DNA from: Mycolicibacterium gadium
Lineage (GTDB): Bacteria > Actinomycetota > Actinomycetes > Mycobacteriales > Mycobacteriaceae
Length of the DNA stretch: 64,000 nucleotides
Direction of reading: 5' to 3'
Assembly (NCBI RefSeq): GCF_010728925.1
Contig: NZ_AP022608.1
Coordinates: forward strand, 2,232,001 to 2,296,000
The notes under the pieces: generated by a model
What the model saw: only the letters and a program-made list of their open reading frames with translations
Database searches by the model: none
Told to the model about the DNA's origin: nothing
Made by a program: the position numbers and the translations under genes
Part shown: positions 26,082 through 34,433 of the stretch, one piece after another
Position numbering within the stretch: position 1 is the first letter of the stretch
How the letters are laid out: each line of letters starts with the position of its first letter

Positions 26082-26543
26082 TCAGGCAGCGCTGGGAAAA
26101 TCGATACTGATGTGGAGATTCGAATCCTGCTGATCTCTTGGGACTGGTTTCCACCCCACATATGTCAGATAGAGACCGATCGCCGCAAACCCAAGGTATG
26201 CCACCTGCCATACGACGGCCGCTCCGATGACACGATTGGCCGCGGAGGCGAAAGTGTCGGGGAAGGCGAGAAGAAACACTCCGCGCGCCACGAGCAGCCA
26301 TCCGAGGACGGACACGATGATCGCGGCCGGGCCGCGCCAGAGCTGATGAAACGCAACGATCGCGACGCCGCCCAGGAGGATGAAGGCCCCTGTCACCCAG
26401 GGCCACACATCACTGGCGGTGAACTCGGACAGTAGCTGCCGCATGTCCGGCGCGCGCACCGCGACGATGATGACGATGATCGTAAGGAATGGGCCCAGCA
26501 CGCGGGCGAACATCCGGGTGCGGTGTTGAACTTGCACACTCAT
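26082..26543 (-). CDS. Four-helix membrane protein, unknown function
   Basis: A 153-aa integral membrane protein with about four hydrophobic helices (about 12-29, 45-65, 72-95, 106-132) and a short soluble C-terminus. No family recognised. ATG 26543 has GAGGAG 6 nt upstream, deciding it over upstream starts. A DosR-like box lies 77 bp upstream, so it looks like another membrane member of the dormancy set. Confidence 0.8.
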   Translation of the reverse strand: MSVQVQHRTRMFARVLGPFLTIIVIIVAVRAPDMRQLLSEFTASDVWPWVTGAFILLGGVAIVAFHQLWRGPAAIIVSVLGWLLVARGVFLLAFPDTFASAANRVIGAAVVWQVAYLGFAAIGLYLTYVGWKPVPRDQQDSNLHISIDFPSAA

Positions 26544-26619
26544 GATCTCCTCGATTCGAAGATGATTCACGAGATCTGTCGATCTCGACGCCAATCCCAC
26601 CCCTCGCGTAATCCACATC

Positions 26620-26639
26620 CCAGGGCCGAAGGTCCCATG
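26620..26639. promoter_or_regulatory. DosR-like box upstream of the four-helix membrane protein
   Basis: Core GGGCC-GAAG-GTCCC; reading on the gene strand GGGAC-CTTC-GGCCC, a complete first half site and a one-mismatch second half. It is 77 bp from the ATG at 26543. Confidence 0.75.
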
Positions 26640-26823
26640 TGGTGCCGGTTTATGTCACTGATTCTCACCGCGGGTCGTCGACGCCGGGTGCGGCACACAA
26701 AGCGGGCATGACCTGGGCCGAGGAGACCACGGCGACGACTCCCCGGCGCCGGCGTCACTGCAGGTCATGGCGTCACTCTCGATCGACTCAACTCGAATCG
26801 GCTTGGCCGTGCGACCGTACATG

Positions 26824-26852
26824 TGAAATTCCTATGAGGACGGTGACGGCGG
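26824..26852 (+). promoter_or_regulatory. Shared promoter motif, copy 1 (before the response regulator)
   Basis: The segment contains TGAA, CCTATGAG and GTGAC, and matches 21 of 29 bases with the segment 29521-29549 upstream of the DoxX gene. In both, the end of CCTATGAG lies exactly 40 bp before the chosen start codon. It may be the binding site of the response regulator that follows, or a shared sigma-factor promoter. Confidence 0.5.
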
Positions 26853-26877
26853 GCTGTGAGACCGCGAGAATGGTCCG

Positions 26878-27645
26878 GTGACGTCTGCGCCAGTCGGAAA
26901 GCGGGAGCCCCGTCGCGCTGTCCTCGGCCAACTGCCCCGGATGTACCGCGCCGACGGGTCAGCTATTCGTGTGCTCTTGGTCGACGATGAACGCGCGCTG
27001 ACCAACCTGGTGCGGATGGCCCTGCAATACGAGGGCTGGGAGATCGACGTCGCACACAATGCCGCCGAAGCGGTCGACAAGTATCACGCCGACACGCCTG
27101 ATGTGATCGTCCTCGACATCATGTTGCCGGACATGGACGGCCTGGGTGTGCTGGCGCAAATACGTGACTCCGACACCTACACACCGATCCTGTTCCTGAC
27201 TGCACGCGATTCGGTCGCCGATCGCGTCAGCGGTTTGACCGCCGGCGGCGACGACTACATGACGAAGCCGTTCTCACTCGAGGAACTCGTCGCGCGGCTG
27301 CGTGGATTAGTGCGCCGATCTGCCTATCTCACCCCGACCGATGACGAGACGCTGACGGTGGGCGACCTCAACCTCGATGTGGCCAGCCGCGAAGTGACTC
27401 GCGCTGGTATGCCGATCTCCTTGACCTCGACCGAGTTCGAGCTGCTGCGGTTCCTCATGCGAAATCCGCGACGGGCACTGACTCGTCAAGAGATTCTGAG
27501 ACGAGTGTGGAACTACGACTTCGGTGGGCGATCGAGCATCGTCGATCTGTACGTGTCGTACCTGAGAAAGAAGATCGACGCTGCACACGAACCCATGCTG
27601 CACACCGTACGCGGCGTGGGATACATGCTGCGGCAACCGGAATGA
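26878..27645 (+). CDS. OmpR-family response regulator (TrcR-like)
   Basis: A 255-aa response regulator. The receiver domain (about 30-145) has LLVDDE, the phospho-acceptor Asp in VIVLDIMLPDMDG and the Lys in DDYMTKPFSLEEL. The C-terminal winged helix (about 160-253) ends YLRKKIDA...LHTVRGVGYMLR. Length and pairing suggest the TrcR/TrcS type, but MprA- or PrrA-type function cannot be excluded. GTG 26878 is used; an ATG at 26941 would remove a poorly conserved 21-residue leader. ATGA overlap with the kinase gene. Confidence 0.88.
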   Translation: MTSAPVGKREPRRAVLGQLPRMYRADGSAIRVLLVDDERALTNLVRMALQYEGWEIDVAHNAAEAVDKYHADTPDVIVLDIMLPDMDGLGVLAQIRDSDTYTPILFLTARDSVADRVSGLTAGGDDYMTKPFSLEELVARLRGLVRRSAYLTPTDDETLTVGDLNLDVASREVTRAGMPISLTSTEFELLRFLMRNPRRALTRQEILRRVWNYDFGGRSSIVDLYVSYLRKKIDAAHEPMLHTVRGVGYMLRQPE

Positions 27646-29153
27646 AGCAAGCGTGGCGGCAGTGGAGCCTGCTGCGACAACTGGTCATTGGTGTTTCCGC
27701 AGTGGTCGTGGTCGTCCTGGTGACCGTGGGAACCATGTCGGTGGTGTCGCTGCGATCCTCGGTCCTGGGCATCATTGACAGCCAACTATCGGGCGCCGCA
27801 GACGGTTTCAGCCAATCGGTCACAAAATACCGCGGCACTCCGCTGCAAACAGGCGATGTTCCGCCGCAAGGGGCGATGAAGCCCCTCACGCAACTCATCG
27901 GGCAGGCGGAGGGCAATGTCGTCGCATTGATCCAGGATGGCAAGGTTGTCGATTCGGCCTACTTCGTCGACGGCGAGGGACGACCCGCACCGGAGATAGC
28001 CATCGGGGCGATCGCCGAGACATCTGCGGCCGGAGTGGGACCACACACCGTCCAACTGCCCGGTCTGGGTTGGTACCGGATGGTCAGCCGCCCCGGTGAC
28101 GGCGACGAGATCCTGGTTACCGGGGTATCGCGCACGCCGGCGTGGAACGCGATGGTGCGTGAGACCGTGATCGTGTCCGCGATGACCGCACTCGCGTTGC
28201 TGGTCACGGCGCTGAGCACGGTGGCGATCGTGCGGTACGCGCTGCGCCCTCTGCGGCGTGTGTCGTCGACGGCAGCCGAGGTGGCGACCCTTCCGCTCGA
28301 CCGCGACAACTACGCCATCACACCGCGCGTTCCGGCCCGTGACACTGATCCCCGCACCGAGGTCGGGCTCGTCGGCGACACGCTCAACCGTCTGCTCGAT
28401 CACGTCGAACGCGCCCTCGCCGATGTCGCCGCGTCGGACCGGCGCATGCGTCAGTTCATCACCGACGCCAGTCACGAACTACGCACGCCTCTAGCGGCGA
28501 TCCACGGCTATGCCGAGTTGACCCGGCAGGACAGTTCGGTATTGCCCGAGACCACTGAGTATTCGCTGGCACGAATCGAGGCCGAAGCGAATCGAATGAG
28601 TTCCTTGGTTGCCGACCTGCTGCTGTTGGCACGTCTGGACGAGGGCCACGATCTTGACAACGCCGACGTGGATCTCGCGGAGTTGGTGACTGACGCAGTC
28701 AACGATGCGAGGGTCTCGGCACCGACCCACCAGTGGCGGGTCAAGGTCCCCGACGGTGCGGTGTGGGTTCGTGGCGACCGAGCCCGACTGCATCAGATGC
28801 TGGCAGTGCTGTTGTCCAACGCGCGGGTGCACACGCCCGAAGGGACGACCGTGATCACCGTCGTCGCGACCGGTCGAGCCGACGACGGCAAGGCCTACGC
28901 CGAAGTCGCAGTGTCAGACGACGGGCCGGGGATTGATTCCGAACTCCTCCCCCATCTGGTCGAGCGGTTCGTGCGCGCCGACAAGTCGAGATCCGGGGAA
29001 GGCGGCAGCTTCGGATTGGGCCTGTCGATCGCCGCCTCGATCGTCGAGGCACACGGCGGGACGATACAAGCCCAATCCGATTCCGGGACAACCACGTTCA
29101 TCGTGCGGATGCCGGCCGTGGCGGCCCTGGCTCAGCACGTCACATCGACATAG
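27642..29153 (+). CDS. Membrane sensor histidine kinase (TrcS-like)
   Basis: A 503-aa HAMP-type sensor kinase. Transmembrane helices at about 12-37 and 172-195 enclose a roughly 135-residue external sensor domain. HAMP (about 197-265; RYALRPLRRVSSTAAEVATL) is followed by the H-box DASHELRTPLAAIHGYAEL (His at about 282), N-box LLSNARVHT, G1 VSDDGPGID and G2 GSFGLGLSIAASIVEAHGG. It would phosphorylate the adjacent response regulator. Its signal is unknown; it is not a DevS type (no GAF haem domains). The 3' end overlaps the convergent secreted-protein gene by 22 bp. Confidence 0.92.
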   Translation: MKQAWRQWSLLRQLVIGVSAVVVVVLVTVGTMSVVSLRSSVLGIIDSQLSGAADGFSQSVTKYRGTPLQTGDVPPQGAMKPLTQLIGQAEGNVVALIQDGKVVDSAYFVDGEGRPAPEIAIGAIAETSAAGVGPHTVQLPGLGWYRMVSRPGDGDEILVTGVSRTPAWNAMVRETVIVSAMTALALLVTALSTVAIVRYALRPLRRVSSTAAEVATLPLDRDNYAITPRVPARDTDPRTEVGLVGDTLNRLLDHVERALADVAASDRRMRQFITDASHELRTPLAAIHGYAELTRQDSSVLPETTEYSLARIEAEANRMSSLVADLLLLARLDEGHDLDNADVDLAELVTDAVNDARVSAPTHQWRVKVPDGAVWVRGDRARLHQMLAVLLSNARVHTPEGTTVITVVATGRADDGKAYAEVAVSDDGPGIDSELLPHLVERFVRADKSRSGEGGSFGLGLSIAASIVEAHGGTIQAQSDSGTTTFIVRMPAVAALAQHVTST

Positions 29154-29428
29154 ACCGTATCCGAGATGATCAACGGCTCGATGTCGCTGCCTCGAACGTC
29201 AGTCGTCTGGTGGGTGACCCCGGGACGGACTGATGTGACAGAGCACCCCGAGAGCGACGCGGCGCCGGTCCGATTGATGATCACCGTGTAACCACTTGCC
29301 TCGAGCGACCGTACGGTCTCGTCGACATCGGACGGACCTGTCGGTGCGGCCGAGGCAGCGCCGACGGCGGCGAGCGCCGAAGTCGCCAGAGCACTGGCTG
29401 TGATGCCGATCAAGATGGCGTGCTTCAT
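29132..29428 (-). CDS. Small secreted protein with two Cys, unknown function
   Basis: A 98-aa precursor. Residues 1-29 are a Sec signal peptide (MKHAILIGITASALATSALA...ASA) with a likely cut after ASAAP. The mature part has two Cys (GCSVTSV and the final C) that could form a disulfide; resembles mycobacterial small exported proteins of the DUF type with VDETVRSLEASGYTVIINRTG. ATG 29428 with GGAGG 8 nt upstream. Convergent with the sensor kinase. Confidence 0.82.
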   Translation of the reverse strand: MKHAILIGITASALATSALAAVGAASAAPTGPSDVDETVRSLEASGYTVIINRTGAASLSGCSVTSVRPGVTHQTTDVRGSDIEPLIISDTVYVDVTC

Positions 29429-29520
29429 GGGAGAACCTCCAAAGTTGTTGTTCTGCTTGTTCATCCAATGTAGGTTCACGCCAGACCGCCGCCAGATGCT
29501 CATACCGAACACACAAGATT

Positions 29521-29549
29521 TGAATCGCCTATGAGTGCAGTGACATCGG
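29521..29549 (+). promoter_or_regulatory. Shared promoter motif, copy 2 (before the DoxX gene)
   Basis: Second copy of the motif at 26824-26852 (21 of 29 bases, with TGAA, CCTATGAG and GTGAC in the same positions). CCTATGAG again ends exactly 40 bp before the start codon (ATG 29575), which supports a common promoter or regulator. Confidence 0.5.
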
Positions 29550-29574
29550 TGTGCGCATCACGCACGATGAAGTC

Positions 29575-29976
29575 ATGACCTCGACGTCGACCCGCAATAG
29601 CAAGGTGAATTCGCGGCAAGCGTCCGCGATCGCCCTCGGGGCTTTCCGAATCTTGTTGGGACTCTTGTTCATGACACACGGGACAGCCAAGCTGTTCGGG
29701 TGGCCCGCCGGTTCCCCGGCCGCACTGGGCGCCTGGCCGATGTGGTGGGCAGGCGCGCTCGAGGTCGTGCTCGGGGGACTCATCGCGCTGGGCCTTTTCA
29801 CCCGGGCCGCAGCTTTCGTCGGATCTGGCATGATGGCGGTTGCCTATTTCTGGATGCACTTCCCGGATGGCTTCTGGCCCATCAGCAACGGCGGTGAGAC
29901 CGCGGTCCTGTACTGCTTCGTCTTCCTTCTTTTGACGTTCATCGGACCGGGAGCATTCGCGGTCTCACGCCGCTAG
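29575..29976 (+). CDS. DoxX family membrane protein
   Basis: A 133-aa protein with four transmembrane helices of the DoxX fold: GAFRILLGLLFMTHGTAKLFGWP (about 17-40), ALEVVLGGLIALGLFTRAAAF (about 60-80), a third helix at MMAVAYFWMHFP and a last one at CFVFLLLTFIGPGAF. DoxX proteins join superoxide- and thiol-stress complexes in mycobacteria (with SseA/SodA). The shared motif suggests control by the adjacent two-component system. ATG 29575; GTG 29551 is an alternative. Confidence 0.88.
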   Translation: MTSTSTRNSKVNSRQASAIALGAFRILLGLLFMTHGTAKLFGWPAGSPAALGAWPMWWAGALEVVLGGLIALGLFTRAAAFVGSGMMAVAYFWMHFPDGFWPISNGGETAVLYCFVFLLLTFIGPGAFAVSRR

Positions 29977-30024
29977 CGGCAAACGTACTGTTCACGGCGG
30001 CCGTGAGCACAATGCCACTGCCAA

Positions 30025-30044
30025 TGAGGGCCAATCGGCCCTAC
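30025..30044. promoter_or_regulatory. DosR-like box upstream of the Cys/His microprotein
   Basis: Core GGGCC-AATC-GGCCC has complementary outer arms and fits the GGGNC...GNCCC form of the mycobacterial hypoxia motif. It lies 59 bp before ATG 30103. Confidence 0.7.
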
Positions 30045-30102
30045 ATGCCAGCGTTGTCGACGCACATTCTGACGGTAATCAATCGTTGAGGAGCGCACGA
30101 TC

Positions 30103-30318
30103 ATGACAGACAGCATGGAATCGCAAGACGTTGTTGAACCACTGACGGAGTACTGCCGTACCTGTGGCCACGCAAAAGAGAGTCACAATCTGGATTTTCG
30201 GGGCGGCCCGGAAGACGCTCACCGACTCTACGGTCAAGGCGAATACGTGTGCCGGCACATGACCGGTCTCAATTCGGCCGTTCACTGCATCTGCGTGGGG
30301 TGGAACAGCTGGGTCTAA
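30103..30318 (+). CDS. Cys/His-rich microprotein, probable metal-binding
   Basis: A 71-aa protein with CRTCGHAKESH (about 18-28) followed by CRHM and CICVGW (about 50-67): five Cys and several His in a zinc-knuckle-like spacing. GAGGAG lies about 9 nt before the ATG, and a DosR-like box sits 59 bp upstream. Not recognised as a named family. A redox- or zinc-sensing role would fit the dormancy island but is inference. Confidence 0.8.
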   Translation: MTDSMESQDVVEPLTEYCRTCGHAKESHNLDFRGGPEDAHRLYGQGEYVCRHMTGLNSAVHCICVGWNSWV

Positions 30319-30363
30319 GGACTTTTCGCGGCTTCGTCGGCCGTCGACCGACGTCGTCTCGGC

Positions 30364-31389
30364 TCAAATGGTCAGGGAGACCTTGACACAGTCGGCGGTT
30401 CGCGCCGCCACTGCGGCATATGCCGCCGGCGCGTCGGACAGCGGCATGGCGTCGGTGAAGATGCCGCTGACGTCCAGACGACCCGACTGGAGCAGCGGAA
30501 CCAATTCGGGCCAGGTGCGCTGAACGGGCGCGGTCGTCATCCTCAGCGTGATGCTGCGAATGAGGCTGATCGTGGCAGGGAACGGAAACGGATCGAGGTT
30601 GTGCACGCCGACGACCGAGACGGTGCCGCCGGCGCGGACCGAGTTGAGCGCGTCTGACATCGATCCGTCACTACCGACGGCGTCGATGACGGCGGCCGCG
30701 CCACGTCCGCCGGTTGCCTCCAGCACTGTCTGCAGCGCAGGCGGTTCCAGCGGGGTGGCGCCGAGCCGTTCGGCACGGAGTCGTCGGCCTTCGACCGGGT
30801 CGACGGCGAAGACGGTGCCCGCGCCGAGGGTCAGCGCGCTCAGCACCGCGCACAGGCCGACAGCACCGAGTCCGAGGACGACGATCGTTCCGCCGGGCGG
30901 AAAGTCGGCGCGCTGTGCGGCCGCCCACCCGGTGGCGAGGTTGTCCGTCAGAAGGAGCGCCTCCTCGGTGTCGATGTCATGGGGCAGGCGCATCAGCTGG
31001 AAGTCCGCTGCGGGCACCGCCAAGAGCTCCGATTGAGCCCCGCCGAGTGCGCCGGCGCCGAAGATTCGTGGACCTCCGACGCACGTCACCGGATCACGGG
31101 TCTCGCACCCCGCGCAGGATCCGCAGCCGGCGACAGACGAGACGAGCACGTCATCACCGATCGCGAACGTGCGCACATCGGGGCCGATCTCGACGATCGT
31201 GCCGACCGCCTCGTGTCCAAGTGCAACCGGATCGCCCAACGGGTAATCGCCTTCGTAGAAATGGAGATCTGAGCCGCAGATGGCAGCAGATCTCACCTCG
31301 ATGACGGCACCGTCGGGGCCGGGTAGAGCCGGGTCGGGCAGCGTCTCCACGCGCACTTGTCCCGGCGTATCGATCACGACGCTCTTCAC
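30364..31389 (-). CDS. Zinc-dependent medium-chain alcohol dehydrogenase
   Basis: A 341-aa MDR enzyme. Catalytic zinc ligands: CGSD (Cys about 38) and GHEAVG (about 58). Structural zinc site: GCGSCAGCETRDPVTC (about 88-103). The NAD(P) fold has VLGLGAVGLCAV (about 165-176) with Asp after the second strand (VDPVEGRR), favouring NAD. Substrate unknown; secondary alcohol or polyol dehydrogenases are closest in style. GTG 31389 is taken with GAAAGG upstream. Same strand as the serine hydrolase, 36 bp after it, so probably cotranscribed. Confidence 0.88.
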   Translation of the reverse strand: MKSVVIDTPGQVRVETLPDPALPGPDGAVIEVRSAAICGSDLHFYEGDYPLGDPVALGHEAVGTIVEIGPDVRTFAIGDDVLVSSVAGCGSCAGCETRDPVTCVGGPRIFGAGALGGAQSELLAVPAADFQLMRLPHDIDTEEALLLTDNLATGWAAAQRADFPPGGTIVVLGLGAVGLCAVLSALTLGAGTVFAVDPVEGRRLRAERLGATPLEPPALQTVLEATGGRGAAAVIDAVGSDGSMSDALNSVRAGGTVSVVGVHNLDPFPFPATISLIRSITLRMTTAPVQRTWPELVPLLQSGRLDVSGIFTDAMPLSDAPAAYAAVAARTADCVKVSLTI

Positions 31390-31425
31390 CGATGTTCGAC
31401 CTTTCGGTAGCTTGGCCAGCACCCG

Positions 31426-32928
31426 TTACAGGCGCAGGGCCCGGGCGGCCAGCGTAGCGAGTTCGCCCTGCAGGTTCGTGAGGGGCGCGCTGCCGCGCAG
31501 ATGGATCACGTTGGTCAGAAAAACGACGTAGGTGTCTGAGGCCGGATCGATCCACAGTGAGGTTCCGGTGAACCCCACATGACCGAAGCTGCCGATGGGA
31601 AACACCATTCCCCGTGGCTTGGAATGGCTGGTATCGATATCCCAGCCGAAACCGCGCAGATTCTGGCCCGGGATCGCCGGATAGTGCGGCGCGAGCAGTG
31701 GATGTTCGGTGTTCGGCATTGTCGCGATGGCTTCCTGCGTCGCTGCGTTCGCCGCCTCGAGTTGTTCGGGCGTGTGCCCTGGCTGCTCGGGACTCGTCAT
31801 CAGTTGCAAAGTCGCCGTTGTGAGCGGGAACTTGCTCGGCCGGCCCGCCAGCCGATCCAGCAGCGCCTGCGCATAGACGCTGACGTCATGCGCCGTCGAG
31901 AAAACGCCGGCGCTGCCGGCTACTCCACCCATACGACGCGCGGTCGGATCGTGCACGGTGCCTCGCAGCAAAAAGTCGAGATCGGGGTTGGCGCCCGGAT
32001 CCGCGCGACCTTCCTCATCGCGTGCGGTCGGCGCTACCCGAGGTAGGACGCCTGCACTCCATTCCCCCGCAGCACACGTCTCCGGCGGTCCAGGAGCCCA
32101 CGCGATCGCAGATCCCCTGATCTGGTGCGGCCCACACGCTTTGGCCGGCGGCAGATAGCGGGTGTCTAACATGCCGAGCGGCCCGAAGACGTGCTCTTGA
32201 ACATAATCGTCTTCCGGCTGACGGGTGATTTTCTCCACCATCAACCCGAGCAGAATGAAGTTGACGTCGGAGTAGCGGAAGCTCGCGCCGGGCACCCCCT
32301 CCAGCGGCTTGGTGAGTGCACGACGGATGCCCTCCGACTTGTCGGGACCGTCCAGCCCCCACGTATCGCGCAGGTCCAGTTCGCCCACCAAACCCGAAGT
32401 GTGCGTGAGCAACATCCGAACCGACACTTGCGCACGCTGAGGATCACGCGCGGGGTTGAAGTCGGGCAGATACTTTTCGACGGCGTCGTCGAACTGGACC
32501 TTGCCTTGTTCGTAGAGCTGCATGACGGCGGTCGCCGTGGCGAGCGACTTGGTCAACGACGCCAGATCGAAGATCGTGTCTACGGTCATCGGCTCTTCGG
32601 GCGCCGGTGCACCATCCGGCCCCGGTTCGCCGGCGAGCTTGCGCAGGCCGAACGCCTGCTCGAAGACGGTCGTGCCGCCGTGCCCCACCACGACCACGGC
32701 CCCCGGCAACTCGTGTGCCGCAATCGCGTCGTTGATGAGCGTGGAGACCGTGTCGAATTCTGTGTCAGGGAGCGGTTTTGGCGACATCGACGACGTGGCG
32801 GACGCGGTGGTCTGCGAAGTTTGGGTGCTGTCAGCCACGTCCGGCCTGGATGTTTCGCTGCACGATGTCGTCGCAGTCAGTGCCAGCAGGACAGCAGCGA
32901 CAGCGCGGGCCGTACGTGAAGCCGTCAT
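31426..32928 (-). CDS. Beta-lactamase-like serine hydrolase, probable lipoprotein
   Basis: A 500-aa class C beta-lactamase/D-Ala-D-Ala carboxypeptidase-fold hydrolase. The N-terminus is a signal peptide with a lipobox-like TTSC (Cys about 23), so it is probably anchored outside the membrane. Active-site S-x-x-K is SLTKS (about 128), Y-x-N is YSDVN (about 222), and the third motif region is GHVGFTGTS (about 451). Such enzymes act on cell-wall peptides or lipid esters (LipL/EstB-like). ATG 32928; GTG 32934 is an alternative. Confidence 0.87.
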   Translation of the reverse strand: MTASRTARAVAAVLLALTATTSCSETSRPDVADSTQTSQTTASATSSMSPKPLPDTEFDTVSTLINDAIAAHELPGAVVVVGHGGTTVFEQAFGLRKLAGEPGPDGAPAPEEPMTVDTIFDLASLTKSLATATAVMQLYEQGKVQFDDAVEKYLPDFNPARDPQRAQVSVRMLLTHTSGLVGELDLRDTWGLDGPDKSEGIRRALTKPLEGVPGASFRYSDVNFILLGLMVEKITRQPEDDYVQEHVFGPLGMLDTRYLPPAKACGPHQIRGSAIAWAPGPPETCAAGEWSAGVLPRVAPTARDEEGRADPGANPDLDFLLRGTVHDPTARRMGGVAGSAGVFSTAHDVSVYAQALLDRLAGRPSKFPLTTATLQLMTSPEQPGHTPEQLEAANAATQEAIATMPNTEHPLLAPHYPAIPGQNLRGFGWDIDTSHSKPRGMVFPIGSFGHVGFTGTSLWIDPASDTYVVFLTNVIHLRGSAPLTNLQGELATLAARALRL

Positions 32929-32987
32929 CGCCACCTCGTCGTGTCAACCCTCAGCATATGTAGTCAGCACCTTGTTACCATCGCGCC

Positions 32988-33797
32988 GTGGTCGACTCGA
33001 GTGCGCCACCACCCGATCGCGGCGGAGCGCCGACACGTCGCGAGGTACTCAAATATGCCCTCTCGGCATCTGGTCTCCTGGTTGTCGGCTCCGCCGCGGC
33101 CTCCACGGCGGCCCCAAGCGCGTCAGCCGCCCCGGCAAAGCTCATCGATTTCACGCACCGGCAGGTCGCGCCAGATTTGATCAAGTCGGCGGGCTTCGAC
33201 GGCGCCCTCGTTTATGTGTCCGAGTTACGGCCGGGCGCAGACTTCGATTTCAAACCCGTCTCCCGCGAATACGCGGACGGTCTGCAAGCGGCGGGCCTCG
33301 AGGTCGTCAGCTGCTACCAGTACGGAAAACCCAACTGGCCGAATGCCCCGTCGGATTACACCCGCGGGTTCGACGGCGGCGTGGCCGACGGACAGACGGC
33401 GATGCGGTTACACACCGCGGCCGGCGGACCCGATTCCGCGCCGATCTTCTTCAGCGTCGACGAGGACATCGACCTCGATACCTGGAACAGCGTTGCGGTG
33501 CAGTGGTATCGAGGAATCAACTCCGTCCTGGGTGCAGAGCGCACCGGCATGTACGGCCACGCGAACGCGTGTGCATGGGCGATCCAGAATGGCGTCATCG
33601 GACCCTCGACCACTCCCGGCCACGCGTGGGCATGGCAGACCAGAGCGTGGTCGTACGGCGAGCGCGAGCCCGCGGCGGTGCTGTATCAGGACGTCATCGT
33701 CACACCCACCGATCCGGGCGTCATCCTGGGCGGGACCAGCGTGGACGTGGACCTTGTCCTCGCGCCGGACTTCGGGCAGTGGTCACTGGCGCGGTAG
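32988..33797 (+). CDS. Tat-exported DUF1906 glycoside-hydrolase-like protein (Rv2525c-like)
   Basis: A 269-aa precursor with a twin-arginine signal (TRREVLKY at about 16-23, hydrophobic segment to about 40, AAPSASAAPA cleavage region). The mature part (KLIDFTHRQVAPDLIKSAGFDGALVYVS ... FFSVDEDIDLDT ... YGHANACAWA) is the DUF1906 (beta/alpha) barrel with conserved acidic residues, as in Rv2525c, a Tat substrate linked to cell-wall biology and beta-lactam susceptibility. Divergent from the serine hydrolase. Confidence 0.88.
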   Translation: MVDSSAPPPDRGGAPTRREVLKYALSASGLLVVGSAAASTAAPSASAAPAKLIDFTHRQVAPDLIKSAGFDGALVYVSELRPGADFDFKPVSREYADGLQAAGLEVVSCYQYGKPNWPNAPSDYTRGFDGGVADGQTAMRLHTAAGGPDSAPIFFSVDEDIDLDTWNSVAVQWYRGINSVLGAERTGMYGHANACAWAIQNGVIGPSTTPGHAWAWQTRAWSYGEREPAAVLYQDVIVTPTDPGVILGGTSVDVDLVLAPDFGQWSLAR

Positions 33798-33852
33798 ACG
33801 TTCTCGCGACGATCCAAGAAACCTCCAAGTCCGCTGCACCACTCTGCTGCCA

Positions 33853-33893
33853 GCAAGTGCGGGGGCCCCACCCGACGAGGTCCCCGCACTTGC
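33853..33893. terminator. Bidirectional hairpin terminator
   Basis: A perfect 12-bp stem (GCAAGTGCGGGG / CCCCGCACTTGC) with a 17-nt loop lies between two convergent genes (stops at 33797 and 33913). It can end transcription in both directions. Confidence 0.75.
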
Positions 33894-33912
33894 CGTATTC
33901 AGCAGGTTTGGG

Positions 33913-34242
33913 TCAGTAGTTGTTGCAGGTGTTGGCGATCGACGCCATGGCGCCGAAGTACTTCTGTCCCCACGGCGTGGCCTGGTATTCCTGAACGAGC
34001 TGCACCCGTTCACCGGGGGGCGCGGACAAGAAATTGCTCAGCATCACGCCCGCAAGCGGGTTCGCGTTGAACTTCTCTGCCAGCGCGGGATTCTCGCTGC
34101 TCAGCGCGGCCATGACCTGCGGGTAGCTGCAGGTCGTATCAATGATGGGGTCGGCGGACGCCACCCCGAGTCCAGCGGTCAATGACAGGGCAGCACCACC
34201 GACAGCGGTGATCACCAGGGTTTTCAACGGAGATGTGAGCAT
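33913..34242 (-). CDS. Hemophore-related secreted protein (Rv0203-like family)
   Basis: A 109-aa precursor with a signal peptide (about 1-31, ending GVASADP) and a mature helical domain with two Cys (TTCSYPQVMAALSSENPALAEKFNANP ... ANTCNNY), a layout typical of the mycobacterial hemophore-related family. These proteins are thought to carry haem in the periplasm or outside. No His/Tyr haem ligand set can be fixed from sequence alone. ATG 34242 with GGAAGG upstream. Confidence 0.85.
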   Translation of the reverse strand: MLTSPLKTLVITAVGGAALSLTAGLGVASADPIIDTTCSYPQVMAALSSENPALAEKFNANPLAGVMLSNFLSAPPGERVQLVQEYQATPWGQKYFGAMASIANTCNNY

Positions 34243-34433
34243 GATCCGGGGACCTTCCAACTTATGCAGTGGCCCCCGACTGGCCCTGACTTCAACAGTG
34301 TCACCATCGTAGCTTGCGTTTTCCGAAGAGTCACTAAGGCGGCTGAACGTTGTCGCTTCACTACAACGCGCGACAGACGCGTTGGCGCGATCGCACGAGC
34401 GGAAGGCTGTGTCGCGAACCTAGTTTTGCCGTC

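Larger units (their letters stand above)
26544..26877. other. 334-bp intergenic region with two promoters
   Basis: No convincing gene seen. Its left part holds the DosR-like box of the membrane protein (26620-26639); its right part holds the promoter region of the two-component system, including the 29-bp motif at 26824-26852 that recurs before the DoxX gene. Confidence 0.6.

Noticed and set aside
26639..26881. Possible 80-codon gene in the intergenic region before the response regulator
   Set aside because: No ribosome binding site, no family resemblance, and it overlaps the putative promoter motif.
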